Shown piece after piece: positions 27,880 to 37,809 of a DNA stretch of 64,000 nucleotides (within the stretch, counting starts at the first letter, position 1; each line of letters starts with the position of its first letter). This DNA comes from Bacteroidota bacterium (GTDB lineage Bacteria > Bacteroidota > Bacteroidia > AKYH767-A > OLB10), in the NCBI GenBank assembly GCA_016713525.1, contig JADJOZ010000033.1:620001-684000 (forward strand), read 5' to 3'. A model generated the notes under the pieces. The model did not search any database. It was given only the letters and a program-made list of their open reading frames with translations, and was not told where the DNA came from. A program made the position numbers and the translations under genes.

Positions 27880-28613
27880 TTATTGATCGTCTTTGGAATC
27901 GGGAAGTACTTTTAAAATTTCACAGGCCTTACCGGCAGCAATTTGTTCTGCTTTTTTCTTTACAAAATCAGAACCCGTTGAAATTTCTTCGCCATCGATT
28001 ACCAACCTTACTTTAATCAGTTTATTGCCATTACCTTCTTCCAGTGTTTCGAAGACAATAGTTTTTTTCTCGCGTTGTGCCCAGTTAATAATTCTGCTTT
28101 TAAAATTAGAATCTGCCTGTTCAATATCATTCAAATCAACATGAAGTCGAATCATTCTGTCGACAATAAAATGTTCGGCAGCCTTATAACCTTTGTCAAG
28201 GAAAATGGCACCTACCAAAGCTTCAAATGCATCTCCAAACATGGATCGGTACATGCCTGGACCGGAATTATTTTTACATATTTATCGAGGCCAATTTTAA
28301 ATGCAAGATTTTTCAGGTGTTCCTGCTAACCAAACGTGAACGCATTTCAGTTAAAAAACCCTTCATCTCTGAATGGAAACCTTCTGAATAACAGTTCAGC
28401 CACAATGGCTCCTAATACAGCATCACCCAGGTATTCGAGTCGCTCATTCGACATTTGCATACCATTAACTGTTGTTGGTGCAACTGACCTGTGAGAAAAT
28501 GCCAGTTTATAAATAGCGATATTTTTCGGATAGAATCCAAGAATATTCCGGAGAGAAAGAATCAATTCTTTATCACCTGAGAATAACAGGCGGTAAGGCA
28601 GCAGGAAGTCCAA
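27880..28613 (-). CDS. rnc: Ribonuclease III (three frame breaks)
   Basis: A double-strand-specific endoribonuclease for rRNA and mRNA processing. The catalytic signature NERLEYLGDAVLGAIVAE is at residues 60-77. The second acidic site is in SMFGDAFEALVGAIFLDKG, and the C-terminal dsRNA-binding domain ends KKKAEQIAAGKACEILKVL. Frame changes fall at A run 28353-28358, CC 28322-28323 and CC 28256-28257 (plus-strand bases). Corrected reading gives EGFLTEMRSRLVSREHLKN and then IIP.QGMYRSMFGD. As rnc is normally important and the breaks are all in runs, sequence error is the likely cause. It lies 6 bases from fabF, the usual Bacteroidota order. Confidence 0.9.
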
Positions 28614-28619
28614 AAGGAT

Positions 28620-29873
28620 TTATTTTATTTTCCTGAATATAACAGATGCATTGTGGCCACCAAAACCAAAAGTGTTACTGAGTGCAGCATTTACTGTGCG
28701 GTGTTGAGCTTTATTAAAAGTAAAATTCAGTCTGGGGTCAAACTGAGGATCATCGGTAAAATGATTAATTGTAGGTGGAACAATATCATTTTGTACAGCA
28801 AGAATGGAAGCCAATGACTCAATTGCGCCGGCGGCACCAAGTAAGTGACCTGTCATTGATTTTGTTGAACTGATATTTAATTTATAAGCATGTTCGCCAA
28901 ATACACTTTCGATGGCTTTTACTTCACTGATATCACCTAAAGGAGTTGAGGTTCCGTGAACATTGATGTAATCAATGTCGGTAGCTACCATTTCAGCATC
29001 ATGCAAAGCATTTTTCATAACATTCAATGCTCCGAGTCCTTCAGGATGCGGAGCAGTTATGTGGTAAGCATCGGCCGACATTCCACCACCCATCATTTCG
29101 GCATAAATAGTTGCTCCACGGGCAATGGCATGTTCATATTCTTCAAGTACTACTGCTGCAGCACCTTCTCCCATCACAAATCCATCGCGATCGAGATCGA
29201 ATGGTCGTGATGCAGTTTAAGGACTGTCGTTTCGTTCCGATAAGGCATGCATAGCATTGAAACCACCAACAGCAGGTTCATTGATGGCAGCTTCAGAGCC
29301 ACCTGCAACAATTGCATCTGCTTTGCCGAGTTTTATCAGCATAAAGGCATCATTTAATGCATGTGTTGAAGATGCGCAGGCTGAAACAGTCGCATAGTTT
29401 GGTCCCCGCAAACCATAACGAATAGAGATATGCCCGGAAGCAATATCAATAATCATTTTAGGAATGAAGAAGGGATTAAATCGGGGTGTTCCATCACCTT
29501 TTGCAAATGCACTTGCTTCATCCATGAAGGTTCGCAATCCACCAATTCCTGCGGCCCAGATTACTCCAACGCGATCGGGATTAAAAGAGGAGTGCGAAAC
29601 AACTTTCGAATCTTCAATAGCTTGAATTGCTGCTGCGAGTCCGAACTGACTGAATAAATCAAGTTTACGTGCTTCTTTTCTGTCGAGAATACTGCCCGGA
29701 TCGAAGTTTTTTACTTCACAAGCAAAACGGGTTTTAAATTTTGATGCATCAAAGCGTGTAATAGGGCCGGCACCACTTACACCATTAACAAGTCCATTCC
29801 AGAATTCCGAAACCGTATTGCCTAATGGGGTGAGCGCACCTAGCCCTGTTACTACAACTCTTTTGAATTTCAT
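28620..29873 (-). CDS. fabF: FabF, 3-oxoacyl-ACP synthase II (in-frame stop)
   Basis: The condensing enzyme of fatty-acid elongation. The nucleophilic Cys is in VSACASSTHALND near residue 163; the two catalytic His are in NVHGTSTPLGD and NTFGFGGHN. The frame is open from 29873 to 28620 except for a TAA at 29217-29219, within NDSP-x-TASRPFD, where Lys, Gln or Glu would be expected. Full length is 417 residues, normal for FabF. Because FabF is usually essential, the stop is probably a base error. acpP is 19 bases upstream, forming an acpP-fabF-rnc operon. Confidence 0.93.
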
Positions 29874-29892
29874 CCGGTAAAAAAAGGTGTGA

Positions 29893-30129
29893 TTACTTTA
29901 CGTTTGCCGTGATGTAATCGATAGCCTGTCCAACCGTGCTGATTTTTTCAGCCTGATCATCAGGAATAGCGATATTGAATTCTTTCTCGAATTCCATGAT
30001 TAATTCAACTGTATCCAAAGAATCAGCGCCCAGATCGTTAGTAAAGCTGGACTCAGTCTGTACTTCACTCTCATCAACACCTAGTTTGTCAACAATAATT
30101 GCTTTTACGCGGGTTGCAATGTCTGACAT
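29893..30129 (-). CDS. acpP: Acyl carrier protein
   Basis: A 78-residue acidic carrier of fatty-acyl intermediates. The phosphopantetheine attachment Ser is in GADSLDTVELIMEFE at residue 38 of the chosen frame. ATG 30129 (MSDIATRVKAIIVDKLG) was chosen over the upstream ATG at 30159 because homologues start there. The upstream extension would also overlap the promoter. Confidence 0.96.
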   Translation of the reverse strand: MSDIATRVKAIIVDKLGVDESEVQTESSFTNDLGADSLDTVELIMEFEKEFNIAIPDDQAEKISTVGQAIDYITANVK

Positions 30130-30156
30130 AGTTTTTAGTAATTTAAAGTTGAAGCG

Positions 30157-30188
30157 CAAAGTAACAAATTTATACTTTAATGATCAAA
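30157..30188 (-). promoter_or_regulatory. Promoter for acpP-fabF-rnc
   Basis: On the minus strand, TTTG (30185-30188) is followed after 20 bases by TTACTTTG (30157-30164), 7 of 8 matches to TAnnTTTG. An exact TAAATTTG lies immediately upstream at 30165-30172. Either could serve as -7 for a transcript with a leader of about 20-30 bases. Confidence 0.55.
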
Positions 30189-30299
30189 ATATATTCGTAA
30201 TATTATGAAAAACAGCATGTTGATGGGGCATAAGGAGGTAAATAAGTCCATTTTACCACTTTTTTCTACCTTTAATTGGGGTTTATTTACCTTCGCGGG

Positions 30300-30875
30300 A
30301 TGAAAAAACTAGCCATTTTGGCCTCCGGATCTGGTTCTAATGCCGAAAATCTGGTCAATTATTTTTCAAATCATCCCCTGGCAAGGGTTGAACTGGTGAT
30401 TTCTGACCGCAAAAATGCATTTGTACATGAACGAATGGCACGACTTGGGATTCCTTCTTATTATATGAATAAGGAAGAATTTGAAAATGGCAGCGTTCTG
30501 ACCTTTCTTCAGGAAAAGGAAATTGATCTTGTTATTTTGGCTGGTTTCTTAAAATTGGTTCCGCAAGATCTCATCCGGTCTTTTCACAACCGAATAATCA
30601 ATATTCATCCGGCATTACTACCCTCTTTTGGCGGGAAAGGTATGTATGGCATGCATGTGCATGAGGCAGTGGTGGCAGGAGGAGCAACAAAAACCGGTAT
30701 AACCATTCACTATGTCAACGAAAATTTTGATGAAGGTGAAATCATTGCCCAGTATGAAACAGAATTACTGAAGACAGACACCCCGCAGGATGTAGCAGCA
30801 AAAATTCATGAGTTGGAAATGAAATGGTTTCCTGTTGTGGTAGCTCAATTACTGAGCAATGAAAAGCCGCTTTAG
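30300..30875 (+). CDS. purN: PurN, phosphoribosylglycinamide formyltransferase
   Basis: A 10-formyl-THF-dependent enzyme of purine synthesis, 191 residues from ATG 30300 (MKKLAILASGSGSNAENLV, the phosphate-binding N terminus). The catalytic Asn-His-Asp set is visible: INIHPALLPSFGG (Asn, His) and GITIHYVNENFDEG (Asp). The first in-frame ATG at 30276 would add 8 residues unlike the family. Its stop overlaps the stop of the convergent glycosyltransferase gene by 4 bases. It consumes the formyl-THF that Fhs could provide. Confidence 0.95.
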   Translation: MKKLAILASGSGSNAENLVNYFSNHPLARVELVISDRKNAFVHERMARLGIPSYYMNKEEFENGSVLTFLQEKEIDLVILAGFLKLVPQDLIRSFHNRIINIHPALLPSFGGKGMYGMHVHEAVVAGGATKTGITIHYVNENFDEGEIIAQYETELLKTDTPQDVAAKIHELEMKWFPVVVAQLLSNEKPL

Positions 30876-31627
30876 CTTTTCACAAAATACTGACTCAGTT
30901 TTTTCAAAGGCTTACGAATAGTAGTGAACCAGCCGGGTTTTACGCCGTTTAATTTCCACGCAAGCTTATCTTCCATATTCGCTTTTAACTTCACAAAAAA
31001 ACTGGTGTTGCTGATTCCACCCATTCTCATTTTGACAATGATCTCAGGTAAATAAGCAATTTTGATTTTTTCTTTATGAATGAAACGAAGCATTAATTCG
31101 TAATCTGCTGAAAGTTTCAAATCGAGGTTAAAGCCTCCAAGCCTGTCGTAAACCGATTTTTTAACAAAAAATGTCGGATGAGGTGGCATCCAGCCTTGCT
31201 TGAAGGCATCTTATTTATAAGCGCCCGATTTCCAGGTACGCAATACCTTATCAGTATTTTCCCGATCAACAAAAACCAAATCGGCATAAACGGCTTCCAA
31301 TGTCGGATCAATGGCGAATTGCTGTGCTACCTTCGACAATACCTGATTGTTAGCATACACATCATCGGAATGAAGCATGCCAATAACTTCCCCGGTAGCA
31401 TGTTTGATACCTTTATTCAAAGCATCATAAAGTCCTTTGTCTTTTTCAGAGACAACCTTATCGATATAAGCTGAATATTTATTGACTACCTGGAGGGTTT
31501 TATCTTTCGATAAGCCGTCAATAATCAGATATTCCACATTCGGGAAATCCTGTGACACTACCGATTTGATAGTATCCTCAACAGTTTTTTCACTGTTAAA
31601 AGTAATGGTAATAATAGAGATTTTCAA
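30872..31627 (-). CDS. Glycosyltransferase family 2 (in-frame stop)
   Basis: A GT-A fold sugar transferase of about 251 residues, beginning MKISIITITFNSEKTVEDTI. The metal-binding acidic motif is HSDDVY near residue 93, preceded by GLYDALNKGI, typical of WcaA/WcaE-like transferases. A TAA at 31211-31213 interrupts an otherwise single frame between TWKSGAYK and DAFKQGWMPPHPTFFV, where another residue is expected. It is the last gene of the exopolysaccharide locus and would add one sugar to the lipid-linked repeat. Confidence 0.87.
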
Positions 31628-31668
31628 TGGAAAAGGTTATGAAGGTTACAAGCTCAATGACAATTAGT

Positions 31669-31704
31669 CCGGTGATTTCAATTTCGCTTCCTGAAATCAT
31701 CCGG
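31669..31704. other. Intergenic inverted repeat
   Basis: CCGGTGATTTCA and TGAAATCATCCGG pair with one bulged base around an 11-base loop, in the 123-base gap between two glycan genes. The T tract (GTTTTT) lies on the plus strand, opposite to gene direction, so it may be a processing or pausing hairpin rather than a terminator. Confidence 0.4.
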
Positions 31705-31750
31705 TCAGTTTTTATACCCTTTACCGGCTGAAAGGGTTACAGCAAAGATA

Positions 31751-32311
31751 TTACTCTTTTATAACTCTTTCCTTTTGGAATACGGCAGGGTTACCCCGAT
31801 AAATTCCATAAGGCTCTAAATTGCTGCTGGCGACGGAATTAACACTCAAAACCGAATGCGATTTGCAGGTGACTCCGGGGGTGACTGTTGATTTGGCGCC
31901 TATCCATACACCCTCTTCCAGCGTAATTTTACCTGTAATGAGGTCGAAACCCGACTTTTTATAATTGTGATTTCCACAGAGCAGCATGGCATCCTGTGAA
32001 ATGCAAGCATGATTCCCGATTTTAACCGGAGCATGGTTTTCTATCCAGCAACATTCACCAATCCATACATGATCCCCAATTTCCAGGAGCCATGGATATT
32101 TGATACGAACACATTGCTTAATCACCACACCTTTGCCGACTTTAGCACCAAACATCCGCAACAGCGAAACCTTCAAGCTGCTTATTGCAGATAAATGATT
32201 CAGAAAAAATACAGCAGAAACAACATGCCACAAGGCAAGCTTTAAGGTTGATCCGCCATGCTGATACCAGCTGTTATCGAATTTCGAAAGATCGGTTTTG
32301 ATTTTTTCCAT
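31751..32311 (-). CDS. WcaF-like hexapeptide-repeat acetyltransferase
   Basis: A 186-residue left-handed beta-helix transferase. After an N-terminal alpha segment with the WYQHGGSTLKLALWHVVSAV pattern, hexapeptide turns occur (VGKGVVIKQCVRI, IGDHVWIGECCWI, IGNHACISQDAMLLCGNH, LEEGVWIGAKSTVTPGV). The catalytic His is likely in GNHNYKK. Colanic-acid WcaF proteins have this layout, acetylating sugars of an exopolysaccharide. It lies 4 bases from asnB within the glycan locus. Confidence 0.87.
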   Translation of the reverse strand: MEKIKTDLSKFDNSWYQHGGSTLKLALWHVVSAVFFLNHLSAISSLKVSLLRMFGAKVGKGVVIKQCVRIKYPWLLEIGDHVWIGECCWIENHAPVKIGNHACISQDAMLLCGNHNYKKSGFDLITGKITLEEGVWIGAKSTVTPGVTCKSHSVLSVNSVASSNLEPYGIYRGNPAVFQKERVIKE

Positions 32312-32315
32312 GATA

Positions 32316-34183
32316 TTAATTTTCGATCTTATTTTCTATCAACCAGTTTTCCAGAACCACACCAATCCAGATATCGGGCCACCTGACTGCAGGATTGCCA
32401 TCCTGAAATTGTTGCCATCTGTTTAATAGCACTTTTTCATTTATAAATGGACGTTTTGCCAGTGATTGAATTCGGGTTTCACAGAAACTTTTTAAATCGT
32501 TTCGCAGCCATTTTTCCCATGGGAAAGTGAATCCCATTTTTTGGCGATGCACAATTTCATCGGGAAGCAAATCACCCATACTTTCTACAAGCAATTTTTA
32601 GGAAAGGAAGGAGTTTTATATTCATCGTCTATTCCCATTACATATTCCACCAGTTCGTAATCGAGAAAAGGTACTCTGACTTCCAATGCTGACGCCATAC
32701 TCATCTGATCAGTATCCCGTAACAAAATATTTTGCATGTAGGTGGTGATTTCGGCAACACTCACCTGCGATAATACTCCCAGATCCTTGTTATTTCTAAG
32801 TTCTTCCGAAACAATTTCAGCTACACGGTCGGGTGGCATTGGAAAGTTAAGGAGTTTGGCAATATGATCCGGTGTACTTATTTGTCGCGATACCGGAAAA
32901 GTATCGGCGACATTTCCTGAAGGTAAGGAAAGCAACTGATTGTATTTTTCACCCATAATTCCGGGTTTAATTTTCATTGCAACAGCACCCATCATTTTGC
33001 GGATTCCAGCAGGGATATTCCACAGCCATTTCTTGCTTTCGAACTGGAGGCTGCGATTGAAAACCGGATAACCGGCAAACAATTCATCGCCGCCAAGGCC
33101 GGAGAGAGCCATCGTAATTCCGTTCTCCCTTGTAATTTTAGAAACGATATAAGAATTGGGGCCATCACCACTTGGATGATCGAGTGCGCTCATGGCAGCC
33201 GGCAAAGCAGCTAGAAAATCGGCGGGTGTTAATTTTAGTTCTTTATGGTCGGTTCCGAATTTTTCGGATATGATTCTTGCATACTTAGCTTCACTGAATT
33301 CACTTTCATCGAATGAAATGTTGAAAGTCTTCACAGGTTGTTGTTGCACCTTACTCATGTAACCAACAACCGCCGAAGAATCGATACCACCTGATAGAAA
33401 CGCTCCGAAAGGTACATCACTGATGAGCCGACGTTTAATTGCAGCTTCAAATAATTTGCGCACATCACTACAAACATCGCTATATGATTTTCCTTCTGCA
33501 GCTTTAGATCGGTTGGCAATAATATCCCAATATTTTTCAATCCGGTTTCCTGCTGTTGAAACAGTCATATGATGACCTGGCATCAGCATCAGAACTTTGT
33601 CGATAATTGTATAGGGAGCATGTACTGTTTGATAAGTAAAATAATCGGCAAGTGCATTCCGATTGATTTTTTTAGGAACTTTTCCTGATGCCAGCAGAGA
33701 TCTGATTTCCGAAGAAAAATATAATACGGAACCATCTAAATAATAATAGACAGGTTTTATTCCTAATCTGTCACGGGCTATGAATAATTCTTTTTTGTTT
33801 TTATCCCAAATTGCAAAAGCAAACATCCCATTAAACTGATGCACACATTCTTTGCCCCATTTCAGATATGCAGCAATAATTACTTCTGTGTCACTGCGTG
33901 TTTTGAAATCATAGTTATCTATTTTCTCAGGAATTTCCATGAAATTATATATCTCACCATTAAAAATAATTTCAATATTTCCATCGAGACTGTGCATGGG
34001 TTGGTGACCGGCAGGGGATAGGTCGAGAATTGCGAGCCTTCGGTGACCGAGAGCTACAAATTCATCGGTATAGGTTCCCTGATCATCGGGTCCGCGATGG
34101 GCAATACGGTCGTTCATCTGTTGTATAATTACAGCAGATTGATCTTTATCTTTAATTCCGAAAATTCCAGCAATGCCGCACAT
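32316..34183 (-). CDS. asnB: Asparagine synthase, glutamine-hydrolysing (frameshifted)
   Basis: The N-terminal class II glutaminase begins with catalytic Cys2 (MCGIAGIFG), then HRGPDDQGTY and HRRLAILDLSPAGHQPM. The synthetase domain has the PP-loop LSGGIDSSAVVG near residue 260. The frame breaks at the T run 32595-32599 (plus strand); one more base gives PSFPKKLLVESMGDLLPDEI and a protein of about 622 residues, the family length. AsnB-like enzymes in glycan loci may amidate uronic-acid sugars rather than make free asparagine; that alternative is inferred from location. Confidence 0.92.
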
Positions 34184-34188
34184 AGGGA

Positions 34189-35262
34189 TTAATTATTTAT
34201 AAATTCCAAAACTGTTGATGACCATTTAGCAGGAGTAATTCGCTCAGCAATTGCTGCACTTTCATCCCCCATTTTAAGTAATTCGGCTGGTGACAGCCTG
34301 TCAATTTTTTTCAGCACGGCAACCAGTGATTCTGTACTGCACGGATCATGAAAGAAGCCGTTTTTCCCTTCTTCCAGGAAGGTAGTTGCTGCTCCTGTTG
34401 AGGTAGTACAAATAAGCGGAAAGCCGGCAGCTGCATATTCATGGACTACTACTCCCCAATGTTCGTAGTGACTGGGAAGAATAAAAACGCCCGTTTCTGA
34501 AATAAATTTTGCCATTTCTTCCGGTTGCACAAATCCGAAGTTCTTAATTTTTGGATGATTCGGGAAGTCGGCATCCATATCACCTTTGCCAAGGCACCAC
34601 AATTCCCATTCGTTAGGTTGTTCCTTTTGAAACCTGATAAATGCTTCCCAAAGTTCTTTTACTCCTTTGAGTTTGGTATATCTTCCAACAAATATGATTC
34701 TTTTCGGGAATGCCTTTTCTTTCGATTTGTGATAAGTTTCAAACAACTGATGATAAAGGTTAAAATCGCATGAATATACTCCTTCACGGATGTTTTCATC
34801 CTTAAAACCTAATTTTCGGGCAAATTTTCGTTGTGGTGAACCGGGTACCCAGCAATGAGAATAGTATTTATGAAGATACAAAGGTCCCACTAAAGAAGCC
34901 AGATTTTGTTTGAAGGTATTTCTCCACGGATTATCAATGGTAAGAACCGTTTTTGTTTTGTGACGGTAAGCTTTGCACACCGCCATGTAACCTTTATCTA
35001 TCCAGCCACTGCAAAAAATGATATCGGGATTAATTTCATTTATAAATTTCAGAAGTTGTTCATCACTGAATGATGCGCGTTCATAAAAGTGCAGATTTTC
35101 TCCTTCCAATGAAAATTTAAACGGAGCCACAGCATTTACAGGCCACCTTACCACATGCACTTCCACCAAACCGGTAGCAGCCAGTTCCTTCATACAAGCT
35201 ACAATATAGCCTGCAAGTTCGGTGAATAGAAATACACACTTTTTTAATGGTAACTTCGACAT
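34189..35262 (-). CDS. Glycosyltransferase family 4
   Basis: The 357-residue GT-B enzyme has a C-terminal donor-binding half: RIIFVGRYTKLKGVKELWEA near residue 190 and the E-x7-E signature in HYEHWGVVVHEYAAAGFPL near 285. The N-terminal half is unusual, opening with LPLKKCVFLFTELAGYIVAC, and an IDNPWRNTF segment suggests a divergent acceptor site. It sits 5 bases from asnB and 17 from the next transferase gene. Sugar specificity cannot be assigned. Confidence 0.88.
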   Translation of the reverse strand: MSKLPLKKCVFLFTELAGYIVACMKELAATGLVEVHVVRWPVNAVAPFKFSLEGENLHFYERASFSDEQLLKFINEINPDIIFCSGWIDKGYMAVCKAYRHKTKTVLTIDNPWRNTFKQNLASLVGPLYLHKYYSHCWVPGSPQRKFARKLGFKDENIREGVYSCDFNLYHQLFETYHKSKEKAFPKRIIFVGRYTKLKGVKELWEAFIRFQKEQPNEWELWCLGKGDMDADFPNHPKIKNFGFVQPEEMAKFISETGVFILPSHYEHWGVVVHEYAAAGFPLICTTSTGAATTFLEEGKNGFFHDPCSTESLVAVLKKIDRLSPAELLKMGDESAAIAERITPAKWSSTVLEFINN

Positions 35263-35279
35263 ATAAATTACTATCTTAA

Positions 35280-36440
35280 TTAATTTTCAAACAGACGGAT
35301 GGTGTCTGATAATGTTTTTTTATTGTTATGAATACTGTCGGCAAATTCGTAGGCTGCATCACTCCATTTGTTATACTCTTGCTGGTCCATCAGGCAGGCT
35401 TTTTCCAATGCAGCGGAGATGGCGTTGCTGTCTTCTAATTGTAAATCCCATCCTCTGCAGGCATTTTCCAGTTGTCGCCATGGAGTTCGGTTGCTGATAA
35501 TAACCGGTAAGCCGGCAGTAAAACTTTCAACTATCGCATGACCGTAATTTTCATTCATGGTCAGCAACAGCAAAAAATGATAGCCGGGTAATATTGCTTT
35601 AATAGCATTGTTGTGAATGGCGCCTTTGAAATTTACTTTTATATTTTTCGATAACCGAGATATGGCTTCATCGCATTGTTGTTTATAGGACATTTCATCA
35701 ATAGGTCCATACACATCAAATTCAATTTTGGAAGAACCAATATTTATGGAGCCGAGTGCAGTAATGCATTGAAGCAGGTTTTTAACTTCACTGATTCTGC
35801 CGACATACACAAGTCGTGTAAGTTGAGAAGTTTTTGTACGAAATTGTTTCTGAATTTCAGTTTTAGGTGTAATATTTATTGCATGAACAATGGAAGCTTT
35901 TGGTCCGAACACCTTCTTGATTTCATTTACTTCTATTTCTGTTGATGCATGAAAGGTGACTTTATTAAACAATCTCATCTGCTTAGCAAAATGCAGGAAC
36001 ATTTTTTTCTTGAGTGGTTTCAATGCCAGGGCGCCTGGACTAAGCATGCCACGTGGAGCAACAACAATTTTAATTTTGTTTTTGTATTTTCCTGAAACCA
36101 TGAGTGGCACTAAAGTAAACCAGGGAGAAAACATACTATTCAGGTAAACAACATCGGGCATTTGCTCTTCAATAATTTTACTTATTGCTGCATGGTTCTT
36201 TGATTTTGCCGAACAATAAAATACTGGTGTTTTATCCTCAAGGATGTTCCATTCATCTGATTTTATATTTTCATATGGAATAGATTCATTCAGATCGGTA
36301 TTTCCGGTAACAATTCTGAAATCAAATTCATCATGAAGTCTTTGAACCATACTGGAGCACGATTTAATTGGCCCGCCTGCTTTGAAACCGGGCAGATACC
36401 AGTCGATGAAAACCAATATTTTTTTCTTAGCTGCAGACAT
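35280..36440 (-). CDS. Glycosyltransferase family 4
   Basis: A 386-residue GT-B transferase. The N-terminal glycine loop is in PGFKAGGPIKS; APRGMLSPGALALK is a segment common to GT4 enzymes of this subgroup. The donor half has RLVYVGRISEVKNLLQ and the acidic motif NENYGHAIVESFTAGLPVI. It overlaps no neighbour but is spaced 4 bases from the polymerase-like gene, consistent with one operon. Confidence 0.92.
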   Translation of the reverse strand: MSAAKKKILVFIDWYLPGFKAGGPIKSCSSMVQRLHDEFDFRIVTGNTDLNESIPYENIKSDEWNILEDKTPVFYCSAKSKNHAAISKIIEEQMPDVVYLNSMFSPWFTLVPLMVSGKYKNKIKIVVAPRGMLSPGALALKPLKKKMFLHFAKQMRLFNKVTFHASTEIEVNEIKKVFGPKASIVHAINITPKTEIQKQFRTKTSQLTRLVYVGRISEVKNLLQCITALGSINIGSSKIEFDVYGPIDEMSYKQQCDEAISRLSKNIKVNFKGAIHNNAIKAILPGYHFLLLLTMNENYGHAIVESFTAGLPVIISNRTPWRQLENACRGWDLQLEDSNAISAALEKACLMDQQEYNKWSDAAYEFADSIHNNKKTLSDTIRLFEN

Positions 36441-36444
36441 GATA

Positions 36445-37806
36445 TCAGTGATTGCCTGTTTTTTCAGATTCTTCAGAAGCAGGTATTTCTGCTGTTGTTA
36501 AAGCAGGGAGTTGTTCACCGGCAAAATCAGATGTATTTGTTGTGATCAGGGTAAGCACAAAAAGAAACATAATATGGAATGGATTTAGTGATCCCATTAG
36601 CCAGGCGTCAAAGGTTGCTGAAAATATTACAGCATACATCATTGGAAACGCCGTGTAGGATACGGTAACTGCTTTGAAAACGGAGCGAAAGAATCCTACG
36701 AGCCATAGTGCCAGCCCAATTATACCGGTATTCAGCCAAAGAGCGAGGTACGTATTGTGAACACCTCCCTGATGGCCCATTGCACTTAGCATGGTGTAAT
36801 TGATATAATACAGATATTCATCGAATGAGAATCCCCCTCCAAACATAAATAATTTTATGTCGGAATTAATTTTACTCAATGCAAACAACCAGGCAACCAT
36901 CCTTCCCGAACCATTTTCAAGCGTATCGGCCCGAAGTGCTTTTGCAAGTCCAAGCGCTTCCAGAATTGTTGGGAGATTGGAGAAAACCACCTGATAAAGC
37001 ATGGCTGCAATGATTACTGCAATGAATCCGTACCAGTATGAAATCTTGTAAAATTTGGTGAATACCAGAAATATAAAAATGCACATCAGCGTATTTCTCG
37101 AGCCTGAGAGTATTGCCGACAGTGCCATGAAGGTATAAATCATTATTAGTTCATTCCGGGTAAACAAATTTGGAAATTTAATCTGCGTACAAACCGTTAG
37201 AATGAGTGCTAATACGGTAAATATTCCCAAACCATTCGGATTCCCTAATATCCCGCTGAAGCGGCCTGCCAGAAACACAAAGTTGGGAGCCAGGATTATA
37301 AGGGCTATTCCGATCATGAACAACATGGAAACGAACATGATGAAATCTTTCAGGAAGATAGCTCCTTTATCGCGGAATGCTTTCGTGAAATAGGCAGGTA
37401 TTACCAGATAGAGCAATCCGTATGAAAGCGTTTTCATAAATGCAATTTGCATTTCCGGACTTCGGAATACCACAATAAATCCCCAGATTATAAATGGGAT
37501 AAATGGAATGACCATGGCATTTTTAAAATTAAATTGCTTTCGGTCGAAGAAATAGAAGAGTGCAAGAAGGATCAGGTAGATGTCTTTAACCTTCTTGGCG
37601 AATTCCAGCTGATATTGGCGACTATCGGAAAGGATCAGAATAAATATGAAGCCGATAATTAATTCGGGGAACATATCTTTTCTTTTCAGGAGGATAACAG
37701 AAAGCGCAACTACTCCAACAGCTACCGGTGAAGCCACAAAACCGGATGCCACCCAAATGAGCAGCATCACTACAAACTGGAGATTACGTTTCAGGAATTC
37801 ATTCAT
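36445..37806 (-). CDS. O-antigen ligase / Wzy-like polymerase
   Basis: A 453-residue membrane protein with about ten to twelve hydrophobic helices, a large periplasmic loop (LALSKINSDIKLFMFGGGFS to GHQGGVHNTYLALWLN), and the conserved SGILGNPNGLG and LSGSRNTLMC motifs of the O-antigen ligase/polymerase superfamily. In a locus with a Wzc-like protein it most likely polymerises repeat units or ligates the glycan. A Pro-Glu-rich soluble tail of about 25 residues ends the protein. Ligase and polymerase functions cannot be separated from sequence. Confidence 0.87.
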   Translation of the reverse strand: MNEFLKRNLQFVVMLLIWVASGFVASPVAVGVVALSVILLKRKDMFPELIIGFIFILILSDSRQYQLEFAKKVKDIYLILLALFYFFDRKQFNFKNAMVIPFIPFIIWGFIVVFRSPEMQIAFMKTLSYGLLYLVIPAYFTKAFRDKGAIFLKDFIMFVSMLFMIGIALIILAPNFVFLAGRFSGILGNPNGLGIFTVLALILTVCTQIKFPNLFTRNELIMIYTFMALSAILSGSRNTLMCIFIFLVFTKFYKISYWYGFIAVIIAAMLYQVVFSNLPTILEALGLAKALRADTLENGSGRMVAWLFALSKINSDIKLFMFGGGFSFDEYLYYINYTMLSAMGHQGGVHNTYLALWLNTGIIGLALWLVGFFRSVFKAVTVSYTAFPMMYAVIFSATFDAWLMGSLNPFHIMFLFVLTLITTNTSDFAGEQLPALTTAEIPASEESEKTGNH

Positions 37807-37809
37807 GCA

